64,000 nt of DNA from Microbacteriaceae bacterium PS02344 (GTDB taxonomy: Bacteria > Actinomycetota > Actinomycetes > Actinomycetales > Microbacteriaceae), in assembly GCA_029959905.1 (NCBI GenBank), contig JASCNZ010000009.1, positions 1 to 64,000 of the forward strand, in the 5' to 3' direction. Under the pieces are notes generated by a model. The model was not told where the DNA came from and did no database searches. It saw only the letters and a list, made by a program, of their open reading frames with translations. Position numbers and translations under genes: made by a program. The first letter of the stretch is position 1. Each line of letters opens with the position of its first letter. Shown in pieces: positions 8,389 to 16,463 of the stretch.

Positions 8389-9057
8389 TCAGTCCTGCGC
8401 GAGGATCTTGTACAGCCTACGGCGGGCGTCGTCGAGGATGTCGATGGCGGCCTGCACCTGCTCGGGCGAGCCGCTGCGACCCACCTGCGCGGCGGCCGCA
8501 GCGAGGTCGAGACCCGCCTTCGGCAGCGCGTGGAACCGCGGGTCGTTGCGCTTGCCCTCACCGTCGCTCGCGACCCACGGCGCGGGGGTGCCCGTGGTCT
8601 CGGCGACGACGGCGCGACCGGCCTCGGTGAGCGAGTAGGTCTTGCGGCCGTTCTGCTCGTCGGCCTCGATCAGTCCCTCGTCGGCGAGCAGCTGGAGGGT
8701 GGGGTACACCGACCCGGCGCTCGGCTTCCAGGTGCCGCCCGAACGCTCGGCGATCTCGTTGATGATCTGGTAGCCGTGCATCGGACGCTCGGCGAGGAGC
8801 GAGAGCACGGCCTGACGCACATCGCCGCGGGCCATACGCGAGCCGCCGGACGGACGCTGCTCGAACGACTTGCGCAGCTGGTCGAACGCGTCGAAGAGGG
8901 CACCGGCGGGGCCGTTCGCTCCGCCCAGGCCGTTGGGCCCGAAGAGGGAACCGAAGGGGGTGTCGGCGCGGTCGCTGCGACCGTCGCCGGCATTGCTGTT
9001 GCCGTTGGGTCCGAAGCCGCCGAAGCCGCCGGGGCCGAAGGGGAATGCGTTGCTCAT
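8389..9057 (-). CDS. PadR-family transcriptional regulator
   Basis: A 222-residue repressor-type regulator. Residues 1-75 are a Gly/Asn/Phe-rich extension, unlike canonical PadR, with repeated FGPxG and GPNG words. The PadR winged helix starts at RQAVLSLLAERPMHGYQIIN (about residue 80) and ends near LTEAGRAVV; a helical dimerisation segment follows. The frame is open far upstream, but the ATG at 9057 has GAGGAGG 4 nt before it and starts the Gly-rich part. A strong palindrome at 9075-9106 directly upstream suggests autoregulation, as is usual for PadR proteins. The effector is unknown. Confidence 0.9.
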   Translation of the reverse strand: MSNAFPFGPGGFGGFGPNGNSNAGDGRSDRADTPFGSLFGPNGLGGANGPAGALFDAFDQLRKSFEQRPSGGSRMARGDVRQAVLSLLAERPMHGYQIINEIAERSGGTWKPSAGSVYPTLQLLADEGLIEADEQNGRKTYSLTEAGRAVVAETTGTPAPWVASDGEGKRNDPRFHALPKAGLDLAAAAAQVGRSGSPEQVQAAIDILDDARRRLYKILAQD

Positions 9058-9074
9058 GATGCCTCCTCGAGGGT

Positions 9075-9106
9075 GGTGAACGATAGTCAACGATATATCG
9101 TTCACC
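9075..9106. promoter_or_regulatory. Probable PadR operator
   Basis: GGTGAACGAT (9075-9084) and ATCGTTCACC (9097-9106) are perfect 10-bp arms. Nested inside is the 14-bp palindrome AACGATATATCGTT (9089-9102). The site lies 18 bp before the PadR start on the minus strand. Binding by PadR is inferred from position and symmetry. Confidence 0.7.
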
Positions 9107-9185
9107 TGGGTGTGGGGTGTGAGTTCGACGGGGTCCGTCGCGCGGGGGATGCGGCCCGCGGAGGCGGTTGCGTAGCGTCGAGGGC

Positions 9186-9449
9186 ATGACGGATCAGCCG
9201 GAGAAGTCCCCGAAGAAATCACAGAACGGCCTGGCCATCGGGATCGGTCTCGGCATCGCCTTCGGAGCGGTGTTCGGGATGCTCGTCTTCGACAATCTCG
9301 CGCTCGGCATGGGATTCGGCATCTCGATCGGCATCGCCTTGGGCGTCGCGTTCGACGCGAAGGGGACGGACGACGACGAGCCGGGCGATGCTCCTGCAGG
9401 GCCCGGTGACGGCGAGCCGGGCGCACCCGAAGCGGATCGTCCGACCTGA
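9186..9449 (+). CDS. Small glycine-rich membrane protein
   Basis: An 87-residue protein with a charged N-terminus, two short Gly-zipper-like hydrophobic segments between residues 14 and 58 (LAIGIGLGIAFGAVFGMLVF, then MGFGISIGIALGVAF), and an acidic Pro/Gly tail. It resembles small actinobacterial proteins without assigned function. A TAGCGT box ends 7 nt before the ATG at 9186, so the mRNA is probably leaderless. It is transcribed divergently from PadR, and the PadR operator lies between them. Confidence 0.7.
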   Translation: MTDQPEKSPKKSQNGLAIGIGLGIAFGAVFGMLVFDNLALGMGFGISIGIALGVAFDAKGTDDDEPGDAPAGPGDGEPGAPEADRPT

Positions 9450-9472
9450 TCGGATGCTCGATGGAGCGCGCG

Positions 9473-10246
9473 TCAGGCCACCGGCGGGAGGGTGAGGATC
9501 TCGGCCCCCGACTCGGTGATCGCGACCGTGTGCTCGGTATGGGCGGTGCGAGCGCCGGTGGCACTGCGGAGCGTCCAGCCGTCGGCATCCGTCACGAGAC
9601 GATCGGTGTCGGCCATGACCCAGGGCTCGAGCGCGAGCAGCAGGCCGGGGCGCAGGATGTAGCCGCGCCCGGGGCGTCCGTCGTTCGCGACGTGCGGATC
9701 CTGATGCATGGTCGACCCGATCCCGTGGCCGCCGAACTCGAGGTTGACGGGGTACCCGTCGGCCTTCAGCACGGTGCCGATCGCGCGGGAGATGTCGCCG
9801 ATCCGCCCGCCCGGTCGCGCGGCGGCGATACCGGCGGCGAGCGCGCGCTCGGTCGAGTCGATGAGCGCGAGATCGGATGCCTGCGCCTCGCCCACCACGA
9901 AGCTGATGGCGGCGTCCGCCGCGATGCCCTGCAGCGAGACGGCGAGGTCGAGGGTGAGGAGGTCGCCGTCGCGCAGCGCGTAGTCGTGCGGCAGCCCGTG
10001 CAGCACCGCGTCGTTCACGGCGGTGCAGATGTAGTGGCCGAAGGGCCCCCGTCCGAACGAGGGGGCGTAGTCGACGTAGCAGGACTCGGCCCCGGCATCG
10101 ACGATCATCGCCTGCGCCCATCGGTCGATGTCGAGCAGATTCGTGCCGACCGACACCCGTTCGCGCAGGGACTGCAGGATGCTGCCGACGAGGGCGCCGG
10201 TCGCGCGGGCGCGGTCGAGCTGGGCGGGCGTGAGGATCTCGATCAT
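9473..10246 (-). CDS. map: Type I methionine aminopeptidase
   Basis: Removes the N-terminal methionine from nascent proteins in the cytoplasm using a di-metal centre. The 257-residue length is normal for type I enzymes without an N-terminal zinc finger. The expected ligands are visible: two Asp in the LTLDLAVSLQGIAADAAISF stretch, His in GGHGIGSTMHQDP, Glu in LALEPW, and Glu in HTEHTVAIT. The start at 10246 gives the standard N-terminus, though the ribosome site is weak. It is not in the common secY-adk-map context, so it may be a second map paralogue. It is divergent from a small XRE regulator with shared operator-like repeats between them. Confidence 0.92.
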   Translation of the reverse strand: MIEILTPAQLDRARATGALVGSILQSLRERVSVGTNLLDIDRWAQAMIVDAGAESCYVDYAPSFGRGPFGHYICTAVNDAVLHGLPHDYALRDGDLLTLDLAVSLQGIAADAAISFVVGEAQASDLALIDSTERALAAGIAAARPGGRIGDISRAIGTVLKADGYPVNLEFGGHGIGSTMHQDPHVANDGRPGRGYILRPGLLLALEPWVMADTDRLVTDADGWTLRSATGARTAHTEHTVAITESGAEILTLPPVA

Positions 10247-10273
10247 GGGGGTCTCGCGTTCGTTTCCGATTGT

Positions 10274-10304
10274 TATCCCGGTAATACTATCCCGGGATTA
10301 GAAT
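10274..10304 (+). promoter_or_regulatory. Tandem operator-like boxes and leaderless promoter of the XRE gene
   Basis: TATCCCGG occurs at 10274-10281 and again at 10288-10295. The second copy lies in the near-palindrome CTATCCCGGGATTAG (10287-10301). The -10 box TAGAAT (10299-10304) overlaps it and ends 6 nt before the ATG at 10311. The layout suits autorepression by the XRE protein and might also affect map. Confidence 0.55.
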
Positions 10305-10310
10305 AGGCGC

Positions 10311-10589
10311 ATGATGGTTCGGATGCCCCTCACGCCCGCCGAGGTCGCCCGCGGCGAGCGCCTCGGCGCCGTGCTGCGCCGGGCCCGCGGTGAGCGGTCG
10401 ATGCTCGCGGTCGCACTCGACGCCGGCGTCTCGCCCGAGACCCTGCGCAAGATCGAGTCGGGCCGGGTCGCGACCCCGGCGTTCTCGACCATCGCGGCGA
10501 TCTGCGGCGTGCTCCATCTCTCGCTCGACGCCCTGTGGTCCGAGGTCGACACGGCCTCTCGTTCCGCCCCTGCCTCCCGGGCCTCCTGA
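10311..10589 (+). CDS. Small XRE-family helix-turn-helix regulator
   Basis: A 92-residue DNA-binding protein with one Cro/CI-type domain: LGAVLRRARGERSMLAVALD, then AGVSPETLRKIESGRVATPA (the recognition helix region), then the hydrophobic helix of the fold. The TAGAAT box 6 nt upstream indicates a leaderless mRNA beginning at ATG 10311. It is divergent from map and separated by operator-like repeats, so it probably controls itself and perhaps map. No partner toxin gene is adjacent. Confidence 0.8.
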   Translation: MMVRMPLTPAEVARGERLGAVLRRARGERSMLAVALDAGVSPETLRKIESGRVATPAFSTIAAICGVLHLSLDALWSEVDTASRSAPASRAS

Positions 10590-10726
10590 GTCCGGGCGCG
10601 TCAGACCCACCCCGACTACCCCCGGACTACACCCCGGCGTGGGGGTCACAACACGCCGCATCCGCACCCCCGCACGCGGCACTCGATGACCACTCACGCA
10701 TGGGCCCGTCGACAGATCGAACGAAA

Positions 10727-10746
10727 AACGATAGATTACTGTCGTT
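10727..10746 (+). promoter_or_regulatory. Dyad and -10 region before the DUF2975 operon
   Basis: AACGA (10727-10731) and TCGTT (10742-10746) form the arms of a 20-bp dyad that contains TAGATT (10732-10737), a plausible -10. The half-site AACGATA matches that of the PadR box at 9089, so one regulator might serve both. That link is speculative. Confidence 0.4.
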
Positions 10747-10766
10747 GGTCGACGAAAGGCATCGCC

Positions 10767-11255
10767 GTGAACACACCCACGATCGCCGTGCTCCGCGTCG
10801 TCATCGTGATCGCCCTCGCGGGCTCGGTCGTGGTGCAGGTCGCCGGGGCGTCCGTCGTACGGAACGACTTCGACACCACCCCGCTCCCCGGCCGCCTCGC
10901 GCTGGTCGCGTTCCTGATCGCGGGCGTCGCGACCCTTCAGGTCTTCGCGGTCGGCGTGTGGATGCTGCTGACGAAGGTGCGACGCGGCTCGCTGTTCTCC
11001 ACCACGTCGTTCCGCTGGGTGAACGTCATCATCGGCGCGATCGTCGCAGCATCCGTGCTGATGATCGCTCTCGGCACCGCGCTCGCCCCCGGAGGAATCG
11101 CACCGGGCGTGGTCGCACTCATCGGCGGAGTCGGCATCGTGCTCGCGGGCATGGCGCTGCTGGTCGTCGTGATGAAGGCGCTGCTGCGGCAGGCGATCGC
11201 GCGCGACGCCGAGGCGACGGCACTGCGCTCCGAACTCGACGACGAGGTGATCTGA
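10767..11255 (+). CDS. DUF2975 four-helix membrane protein
   Basis: A 162-residue integral membrane protein with four hydrophobic helices and a short charged C-terminal tail, matching DUF2975. In many bacteria this family is encoded directly before a very small HTH regulator of the YozG type, exactly as here. Its biochemical role is unknown. The GTG at 10767 has GAAAGG 7 nt upstream; the upstream open frame is not membrane-like. The stop shares one base with the start of the next gene, so the pair is co-translated. Confidence 0.82.
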   Translation: MNTPTIAVLRVVIVIALAGSVVVQVAGASVVRNDFDTTPLPGRLALVAFLIAGVATLQVFAVGVWMLLTKVRRGSLFSTTSFRWVNVIIGAIVAASVLMIALGTALAPGGIAPGVVALIGGVGIVLAGMALLVVVMKALLRQAIARDAEATALRSELDDEVI

Positions 11256-11458
11256 TGCCCGTCGTCGTCGATATCGATGTGATGATGGCCCGCCGCAAGA
11301 TCGGCGTGGGCGAGCTCGCCGAGCGCATCGGCATCACGCCCACCAACCTCGCGGTCCTCAAGAACGGCCGGGCGAAGGCGGTGCGCTTCACGACCCTCGA
11401 CGCTCTCTGCACCGCCCTCGACTGCCAGCCCGGAGACATCCTGCGTTGGGAGCCCTGA
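11255..11458 (+). CDS. YozG-like small HTH regulator
   Basis: A 67-residue XRE protein that is almost entirely the HTH fold: LDVMMARRKI-type helix 1, then GELAERIGITPTNLAVLKNG with the recognition helix, then LDALCTALDCQPGDILRWEP, the characteristic C-terminus of this group. The TGATG junction with the DUF2975 gene implies translational coupling. The pair probably forms a membrane sensor/regulator or self-regulated unit. Confidence 0.85.
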   Translation: MPVVVDIDVMMARRKIGVGELAERIGITPTNLAVLKNGRAKAVRFTTLDALCTALDCQPGDILRWEP

Positions 11459-11483
11459 GACCCCGACCGAACGGCCGCGGTCG

Positions 11484-11852
11484 TCAGGCGCGGGAGTGGA
11501 TGGTGACGGCATAGCCGTCGAGGTCGAGGAACGTGAACTGGAGCCCGAACGGGCCCTCGGTCGGCTCCTGCACGACGCGCGCCCCGGCCTCGACGAGACG
11601 GGCGTGCCGCTCGGCGGCGTTCTCGTCGTGGAACCAGACCCCGACTCCGGCGCCGAGCTGTGTGATCGCGTCGAGGTCGACGCCGGGGAGGGGTCCGCGC
11701 ACGGCGAAGGCCGCGCCCGAACCCGCGGAGAACACCGCGGCGGCCGGGTTGCCCGGTACGCGGGTGAGGCCGACGACCTGTTCGTAGAAGGCGGCGGATG
11801 CGTCGACATCGCGCACTTGGAAAGAGACGAAGTCGGGGCCGGACGTGGTCAT
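11484..11852 (-). CDS. VOC-superfamily (glyoxalase-like) protein
   Basis: A 122-residue protein with the paired beta-alpha-beta-beta-beta modules of the vicinal oxygen chelate fold: FVSFQVRDVDASAAFYEQVV at the N-terminus and FGLQFTFLDLDGYAVTIHS at the C-terminus. Members include glyoxalases, dioxygenases and antibiotic-binding proteins; the substrate is not predictable. The ATG at 11852 has GAGGAG 5 nt upstream. It is divergent from, and almost abuts, a truncated MarR gene. Confidence 0.82.
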   Translation of the reverse strand: MTTSGPDFVSFQVRDVDASAAFYEQVVGLTRVPGNPAAAVFSAGSGAAFAVRGPLPGVDLDAITQLGAGVGVWFHDENAAERHARLVEAGARVVQEPTEGPFGLQFTFLDLDGYAVTIHSRA

Positions 11853-11876
11853 GGGTGCTCCTCGCTCGGCCTCACC

Positions 11877-12206
11877 GTGCCCCAATACGTGTGCCTGCAG
11901 ACCCTCCTCGACAGCCCGGGAATCACCGGGTCGGAGCTGGCCCGCCGCACTTTCGTCTCCCGCCAGTCGATGAACGTGCTCGTGCAGGGCCTCGAGCGAC
12001 GCGGGCTGGTGGAACGGTCGGGTGCGCCCGGCCCTCGACGCGAACGCGACACTGCTCTCACCCGCGATGCGACATCGCTCGTGCGGGATGCCCGCCGCGC
12101 GGTGGCCTCGGTGGTCGACGGCGTGGCCGACACCCTCGGCCCAGCCCGGGTGGATGCCCTCCTCCACGAGCTCGCCGCCGCACGCGACGCACTCGCCTCC
12201 CCCTGA
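11877..12206 (+). CDS. MarR-family regulator lacking its N-terminal helix
   Basis: The 109-residue frame shows the MarR winged helix: LQTLLDSPGITGSELARRTF, VSRQSMNVLVQGLERRGLVE, then a wing and a C-terminal helix. Full MarR proteins are about 140-150 residues, with a first dimerisation helix ending near a GLTxPQY motif. Here the first usable start is the GTG (11877) inside that motif. Upstream codons remain open but overlap the VOC promoter and contain no ATG or GTG. Either the gene was truncated when VOC arrived or a rare start is used. It may be a remnant. Confidence 0.6.
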   Translation: MPQYVCLQTLLDSPGITGSELARRTFVSRQSMNVLVQGLERRGLVERSGAPGPRRERDTALTRDATSLVRDARRAVASVVDGVADTLGPARVDALLHELAAARDALASP

Positions 12207-12298
12207 GCACGACGTTCACCCGAGGACCCCCATCCGTTCATCCGCGGGTTCTACGTTGAGTGCGGACGCGCGACCGCGCTCATGAAATAGAACAATCT

Positions 12299-12329
12299 TT
12301 GTGCCTTCATTACAAAAGCCGGGTAGAGT
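12299..12329 (+). promoter_or_regulatory. Candidate promoter of the ABC importer operon
   Basis: TTGTGC (12299-12304) and TAGAGT (12324-12329) are separated by 19 bp, leaving a leader of about 35 nt that carries the ribosome site AAAGGG. The AT-rich stretch from 12279 to 12315 stands out from the surroundings and could hold the LacI operator. No clean palindrome is evident. Confidence 0.4.
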
Positions 12330-12369
12330 CAAACCCGACACAGCTCGAAGGCGAGAAAGGGACACGGAC

Positions 12370-13443
12370 ATGGTCGACATGCGGAAGAGGCGCTGGTCTC
12401 TCATCGGGATCACGGCGGCAGCGGCGATCGCTCTCACGGGATGCACCGGCGGCGGAGAAGACACCGCGGGCGGAGGCGACGGCGGCGGCTCGGGCGACAC
12501 CCTGATCGTCTACACGAACTCCAACAGCGACGGCCGCGGCGAGTGGATCACCGAGAAGGCCAAGGAAGCCGGTATCGACATCGAGATCGTGGGCCTGGGC
12601 GGCGCCGACCTCACCAACCGCATCATCGCCGAGAAGAACAACCCCGTCGGCGACGTGGTCTTCGGCCTCAACAACATGTTCTTCGAGCAGCTCAAGAGCG
12701 AAGAGGCGATCACCGCCTACGAGCCCGAGTGGGCGGGCGAGGTCCCGGCCGACGCCGGCGACCCGGCCGACGGCGCATTCTGGCCGCTCGTCGAGCAGGC
12801 CATCGTCACGGTGTACGACGAGAACCGCATCACGGATGCCCCGTCCGACGAGGAAGACCTCTGGACCGAGGAGTACGCCGGCCGCTACGAGGTCAACCCC
12901 GCACTCGGCCAGGCGACCCCGCAGCTCGTGCTCGCGAGCATCCTCACCCGCTACCTCGACGAGGACGGCGACCTGGGCGTGAGCGACGAGGGCTGGGAGA
13001 AGGTCGAGGCGTACTACGCCAACGGCTCCCCCGCCGTCGAGGGCACCGACCTGTACGCCCGCATCTCGCGTGACGAGGTCGACTACGGCGTCATCCCGTC
13101 GAGCGGCATCGAGGCGCGCGACGCCGAGTACGGCACCACCACCGGCATGATCGTGCCCGAGTACGGCGTGCCCTACGTGACCGAGCAGATCGCGCAGATC
13201 AACGGCACGGGCAACGAGGAGAAGGCGCAGGAGTTCATCGACTGGTTCGGCAGCGCCGAGGTGCAGGGCGAGTTCGCCGCCGAGTTCAACGCCATGCCGG
13301 TGAACGAGAACGCGGTCGAGAAGGCCAACCCCGAGGTCGTCGAGCTCATGGAGACCCTGCCCCGGCAGGACATCGACTTCGGCTTCGTGAGCGAGAACCT
13401 CGGCTCGTGGGTCGAGAAGGTCACTCTCGAGTACATCGGCTGA
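12370..13443 (+). CDS. ABC importer substrate-binding lipoprotein
   Basis: A 357-residue extracytoplasmic binding protein. A Lys/Arg start, a hydrophobic helix and the lipobox LTGC (Cys about residue 24) mark a lipoprotein; a Gly/Asp-rich linker follows. The fold pattern (LIVYTNSNSDGRGEWI, then GDVVFGLNN, then the late QEFIDWFGSAEVQGEFA) fits the Fe3+/thiamine/2-aminoethylphosphonate class. The ATG at 12370 has AAAGGG upstream. It is the first gene of an operon with ATPase, fused permease, LacI regulator and metallophosphoesterase. The phosphoesterase suggests a phosphonate or phosphodiester ligand, which is inference. Confidence 0.88.
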   Translation: MVDMRKRRWSLIGITAAAAIALTGCTGGGEDTAGGGDGGGSGDTLIVYTNSNSDGRGEWITEKAKEAGIDIEIVGLGGADLTNRIIAEKNNPVGDVVFGLNNMFFEQLKSEEAITAYEPEWAGEVPADAGDPADGAFWPLVEQAIVTVYDENRITDAPSDEEDLWTEEYAGRYEVNPALGQATPQLVLASILTRYLDEDGDLGVSDEGWEKVEAYYANGSPAVEGTDLYARISRDEVDYGVIPSSGIEARDAEYGTTTGMIVPEYGVPYVTEQIAQINGTGNEEKAQEFIDWFGSAEVQGEFAAEFNAMPVNENAVEKANPEVVELMETLPRQDIDFGFVSENLGSWVEKVTLEYIG

Positions 13444-13489
13444 TCCGCCGGCGAGACCGCACAAGAACCACGGCAGAAGGAACAACGCC

Positions 13490-14518
13490 ATGATCCGTTT
13501 CGACGACGTCGAGGTCGCCTTCGGCGATCACCGTGCGGTCTCGCACCTGAACCTGGAGATCCGGGAGGGTGAGTTCTTCACCCTCCTGGGTCCCTCCGGG
13601 TGCGGCAAGACCACCGCCCTGCGTTCCCTCGCAGGATTCATCGAGCCCACGGGCGGGCGCATCTTCATCGACGGGCGCGACGTCACGCGCGTGCCGAGCG
13701 AGAAGCGCGGCGTGGGCATGGTCTTCCAGAACTACGCGCTGTTCCCCAGCATGGACGTGCGCGACAACATCGCGTTCGGCCTCACGGTGCAGAAGGGCGC
13801 GCAGAAGGTCTCGAAGGCCGAGCAGCGCCGCCGCGTCGACGAGGTCGCCGACCGCACGGGCCTCGCCTCGTCGCAGCTCGACAAGAACGTGTCGGAGCTG
13901 TCGGGCGGACAGCAGCAGCGCGTCGCCATCGCCCGCGCGCTCGCGCTGACGCCGAGCATCCTGCTGCTCGACGAGCCGCTGTCGAACCTCGACGCCAAGC
14001 TGCGGGTGCAGCTGCGCGAGCAGCTCAAGGAGCTGCAGCACGAGGTCGGCGTGACCACCGTCTACGTCACGCACGACCAGGAGGAGGCCCTCACCCTCAG
14101 CGACCGCATCGCCGTGCTCGACGCGGGCACGCTGCAGCAGGTGGGCACCCCGGAGGACATCTACGACCGCAGCGCGACCCCGTTCGTGTGCCGGTTCATC
14201 GGCGAGAACAACCGCCTCACCCCGGCGCAGCTCACCGGCCTCGGTGCCGGGCTCGACACGACGGCCGAGAGCTACGTGCGACCCGAGAAGCTGGCCCTCG
14301 CGTCGGCGGATGCCCCGACCACCGCCCCCGCGACGCTCGAGGGCCGCGTGGCGGAGCGCACCTACCACGGCAGCCACAGCGTCTACACGGTGACCGCGGC
14401 GGATGCCCCTCTGCGCGTGAGCGTGCCGGCAGCCGCGAGCGCTCGGGCCTGGGAGCCCGGCGACGCGGTGCAGGTCGGCGTCGACCCGCGGTGGATCCTG
14501 CAGTACCCGGCGGCGTGA
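13490..14518 (+). CDS. ABC importer ATP-binding subunit
   Basis: A 342-residue ATPase that energises the importer at the cytoplasmic face. Walker A is GPSGCGKTT (about residue 34), the signature is LSGGQQQR, Walker B is ILLLDEPLSNLDAKLR, and the H-loop is VTHDQEEA. After residue 230 a TOBE-type beta domain (YVRPEKLAL and following) places it in the Fe/thiamine/polyamine group, matching its neighbours. It lies 46 bp after the binding-protein gene and is followed by the permease start one base after its stop. Confidence 0.93.
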   Translation: MIRFDDVEVAFGDHRAVSHLNLEIREGEFFTLLGPSGCGKTTALRSLAGFIEPTGGRIFIDGRDVTRVPSEKRGVGMVFQNYALFPSMDVRDNIAFGLTVQKGAQKVSKAEQRRRVDEVADRTGLASSQLDKNVSELSGGQQQRVAIARALALTPSILLLDEPLSNLDAKLRVQLREQLKELQHEVGVTTVYVTHDQEEALTLSDRIAVLDAGTLQQVGTPEDIYDRSATPFVCRFIGENNRLTPAQLTGLGAGLDTTAESYVRPEKLALASADAPTTAPATLEGRVAERTYHGSHSVYTVTAADAPLRVSVPAAASARAWEPGDAVQVGVDPRWILQYPAA

Positions 14519-14519
14519 C

Positions 14520-16463
14520 ATGAGCGACGACCGGAACCGCCCGAACGCCTCGGATGCCGACGGCGACACGACCGCCGCCCGCCCCGTCGACGGCCGCGAT
14601 GCCGACGCGACTCGCGCCGGCCGCCCCGTCCCCCCGCCGTCCGCAGCGATGACCGACACCCCCGGTGCTCTCACCGCCACCGCGGTCGACGTCGAGGAGG
14701 CCGCCGAGCGACGCCCGTCATCGACGCGCGGCCGTCGCGGCAGCATCCGCTCGATGCTCCGCTCGCCTCTCGCCTGGGTGACCGGCGTGGTCGTCATCTG
14801 GTTCGCCGCGGCGTTCCTCGTGCTGCCCAACACGGCGCTGCTGGGCACGACGTTCTTCCCCGACGGCCAGTTCAGCCTGCGGGCGATCGAGAAGCTGCTC
14901 GGCAGCGAGCGCGCCCTGAAGACGCTGGGCAACAGCTTCCTGCTGGCGATCACCCTGTCGATCACGGTCAACGTGGTGGGCGTGTTCATCGTGCTCGTCA
15001 CGCAGTACTTCAAGGTGCGCGGGGCGAAGCTGCTCTGGCTGGGCTACGCCACGACCCTCATCTACGGCGGCATCGTGCTCGCCGCGGGCTACAACTTCAT
15101 CTACGGCAAGTTCGGGTTCGTCACGAACCTGCTCGTGAACATCAACCCCGACATGAACCGCGACTGGTTCTCGGGCTACTTCGCGGTCGTGTTCGTGATG
15201 ACGTTCGCGACGACCACGAACCACATGCTCTTCCTCTCCTCGTCGCTCGCGAAGGTCGACTACGCGTCGATCGAGGCGGCGAAGCTCATGGGAGCATCCA
15301 CCTGGACCATCCTGCGGCGCATCGTGCTGCCGGTCATGAAGCCCATGCTGTTCGCCGTCACGGTGCTCACGTTCCTCATCGGACTCGGCGCGCTCACCGC
15401 CCCGCTCGTGCTCGGCGGCCCCGACTTCCAGACGGTGGCTCCGCTCATCATCGACCTGTCGCGCAGCCCCATCACGCGCGACATCGCGGCGCTGCTGGCG
15501 ATCGTGCTGGGTGTGGCGACCATCATCCTGCTCGCGATCATGAACCGCGCCGAGAAGTCGGGCGTGTACTTCTCGGTCGCGAAGGTCGCGACGCCCATCC
15601 AGAAGCAGCAGATCCGCAACCCGTTCGCGAACCTCGCGGTGCACGTGGTCGCATACCTGCTGTGGGTGATCTACCTGATCCCCGTGGTGCTCATCGTGAT
15701 CTTCTCGTTCGTCGATGCGCGCAGCATCCTGGCGGGGTCGATCACGTTCGACAGCTTCACCCTCGACAACTACGTGACCGTGTTCTCGAGCGCCGAGGCC
15801 CTGCGGCCGTTCATCGTGAGCGTCGTCTACAGCGCGCTCGCGTCGATCATCGTCGTGGGCGGGCTGCTCTTCGTGGCGCGCATGCTGCAGCAGCACCGCA
15901 ACGTGCTCACCACGGCGATCGAGTACGTGCTGCACATCCCGTGGATCCTGCCGATCGTGCTCATCGCCCTCGCGCTCGTCATGGCGTTCGACCGCCCGCA
16001 GGGCATCGTTGGCGGCATCGTACTCACCGGCACCCCGGTGCTGCTGCTGATCGCGTACATCAGCGTGAAGATCCCGTTCACGCTGCGCCTGCTCAAGGCC
16101 GGGTTCGCGTCGGTGCCCGACTCGCTCGAAGACGCCTCGCGCATTCTGGGGGCGAAGTCGCTCACCACGTTCCGCCGGGTGCTCATCCCGCTGGTGCTGC
16201 CGACGGCCGCCGCGATCACGGCGCTCAACTTCAACAGCCTGCTCGACGACTACGACGCGGCGATCTTCCTGTACCACCCGCTGTACAAGCCGCTGGGTGT
16301 CGCCATTCAGGAGAGCACGCGCGGCGAGAACAATCTCGACGCGATGCCGATCACGTTCGTCTACACCGTGCTGCTCATGATCATCATGGGTGTCACCATG
16401 TATCTCGTGTACGGACGAGGATCACGCGCCGGAGGGCCGCGTAAGCGGAGGACCCGCGCATGA
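14520..16463 (+). CDS. Fused double-domain ABC permease
   Basis: A 647-residue inner-membrane permease with two MetI-like domains in one chain, as in FbpB and ThiP. The first 75 residues are a disordered, Asp/Ala/Thr-rich leader. Domain 1 covers about 90-340 with the coupling motif EAAKLMGASTWTILRRIVLP; domain 2 covers about 370-640 with EDASRILGAKSLTTFRRVLI. The ATG at 14520 follows the ATPase stop by one base, and the stop overlaps the LacI start by 4 bp (ATGA), so the cassette is translationally coupled. The fused permease explains why only one permease gene is present. Confidence 0.92.
   Translation: MSDDRNRPNASDADGDTTAARPVDGRDADATRAGRPVPPPSAAMTDTPGALTATAVDVEEAAERRPSSTRGRRGSIRSMLRSPLAWVTGVVVIWFAAAFLVLPNTALLGTTFFPDGQFSLRAIEKLLGSERALKTLGNSFLLAITLSITVNVVGVFIVLVTQYFKVRGAKLLWLGYATTLIYGGIVLAAGYNFIYGKFGFVTNLLVNINPDMNRDWFSGYFAVVFVMTFATTTNHMLFLSSSLAKVDYASIEAAKLMGASTWTILRRIVLPVMKPMLFAVTVLTFLIGLGALTAPLVLGGPDFQTVAPLIIDLSRSPITRDIAALLAIVLGVATIILLAIMNRAEKSGVYFSVAKVATPIQKQQIRNPFANLAVHVVAYLLWVIYLIPVVLIVIFSFVDARSILAGSITFDSFTLDNYVTVFSSAEALRPFIVSVVYSALASIIVVGGLLFVARMLQQHRNVLTTAIEYVLHIPWILPIVLIALALVMAFDRPQGIVGGIVLTGTPVLLLIAYISVKIPFTLRLLKAGFASVPDSLEDASRILGAKSLTTFRRVLIPLVLPTAAAITALNFNSLLDDYDAAIFLYHPLYKPLGVAIQESTRGENNLDAMPITFVYTVLLMIIMGVTMYLVYGRGSRAGGPRKRRTRA

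Noticed and set aside
6523..9189. 888-codon open frame on the plus strand across the ABC1 and PadR genes
   Set aside because: It is antisense to two recognised genes and their gap, with composition-driven residues only.
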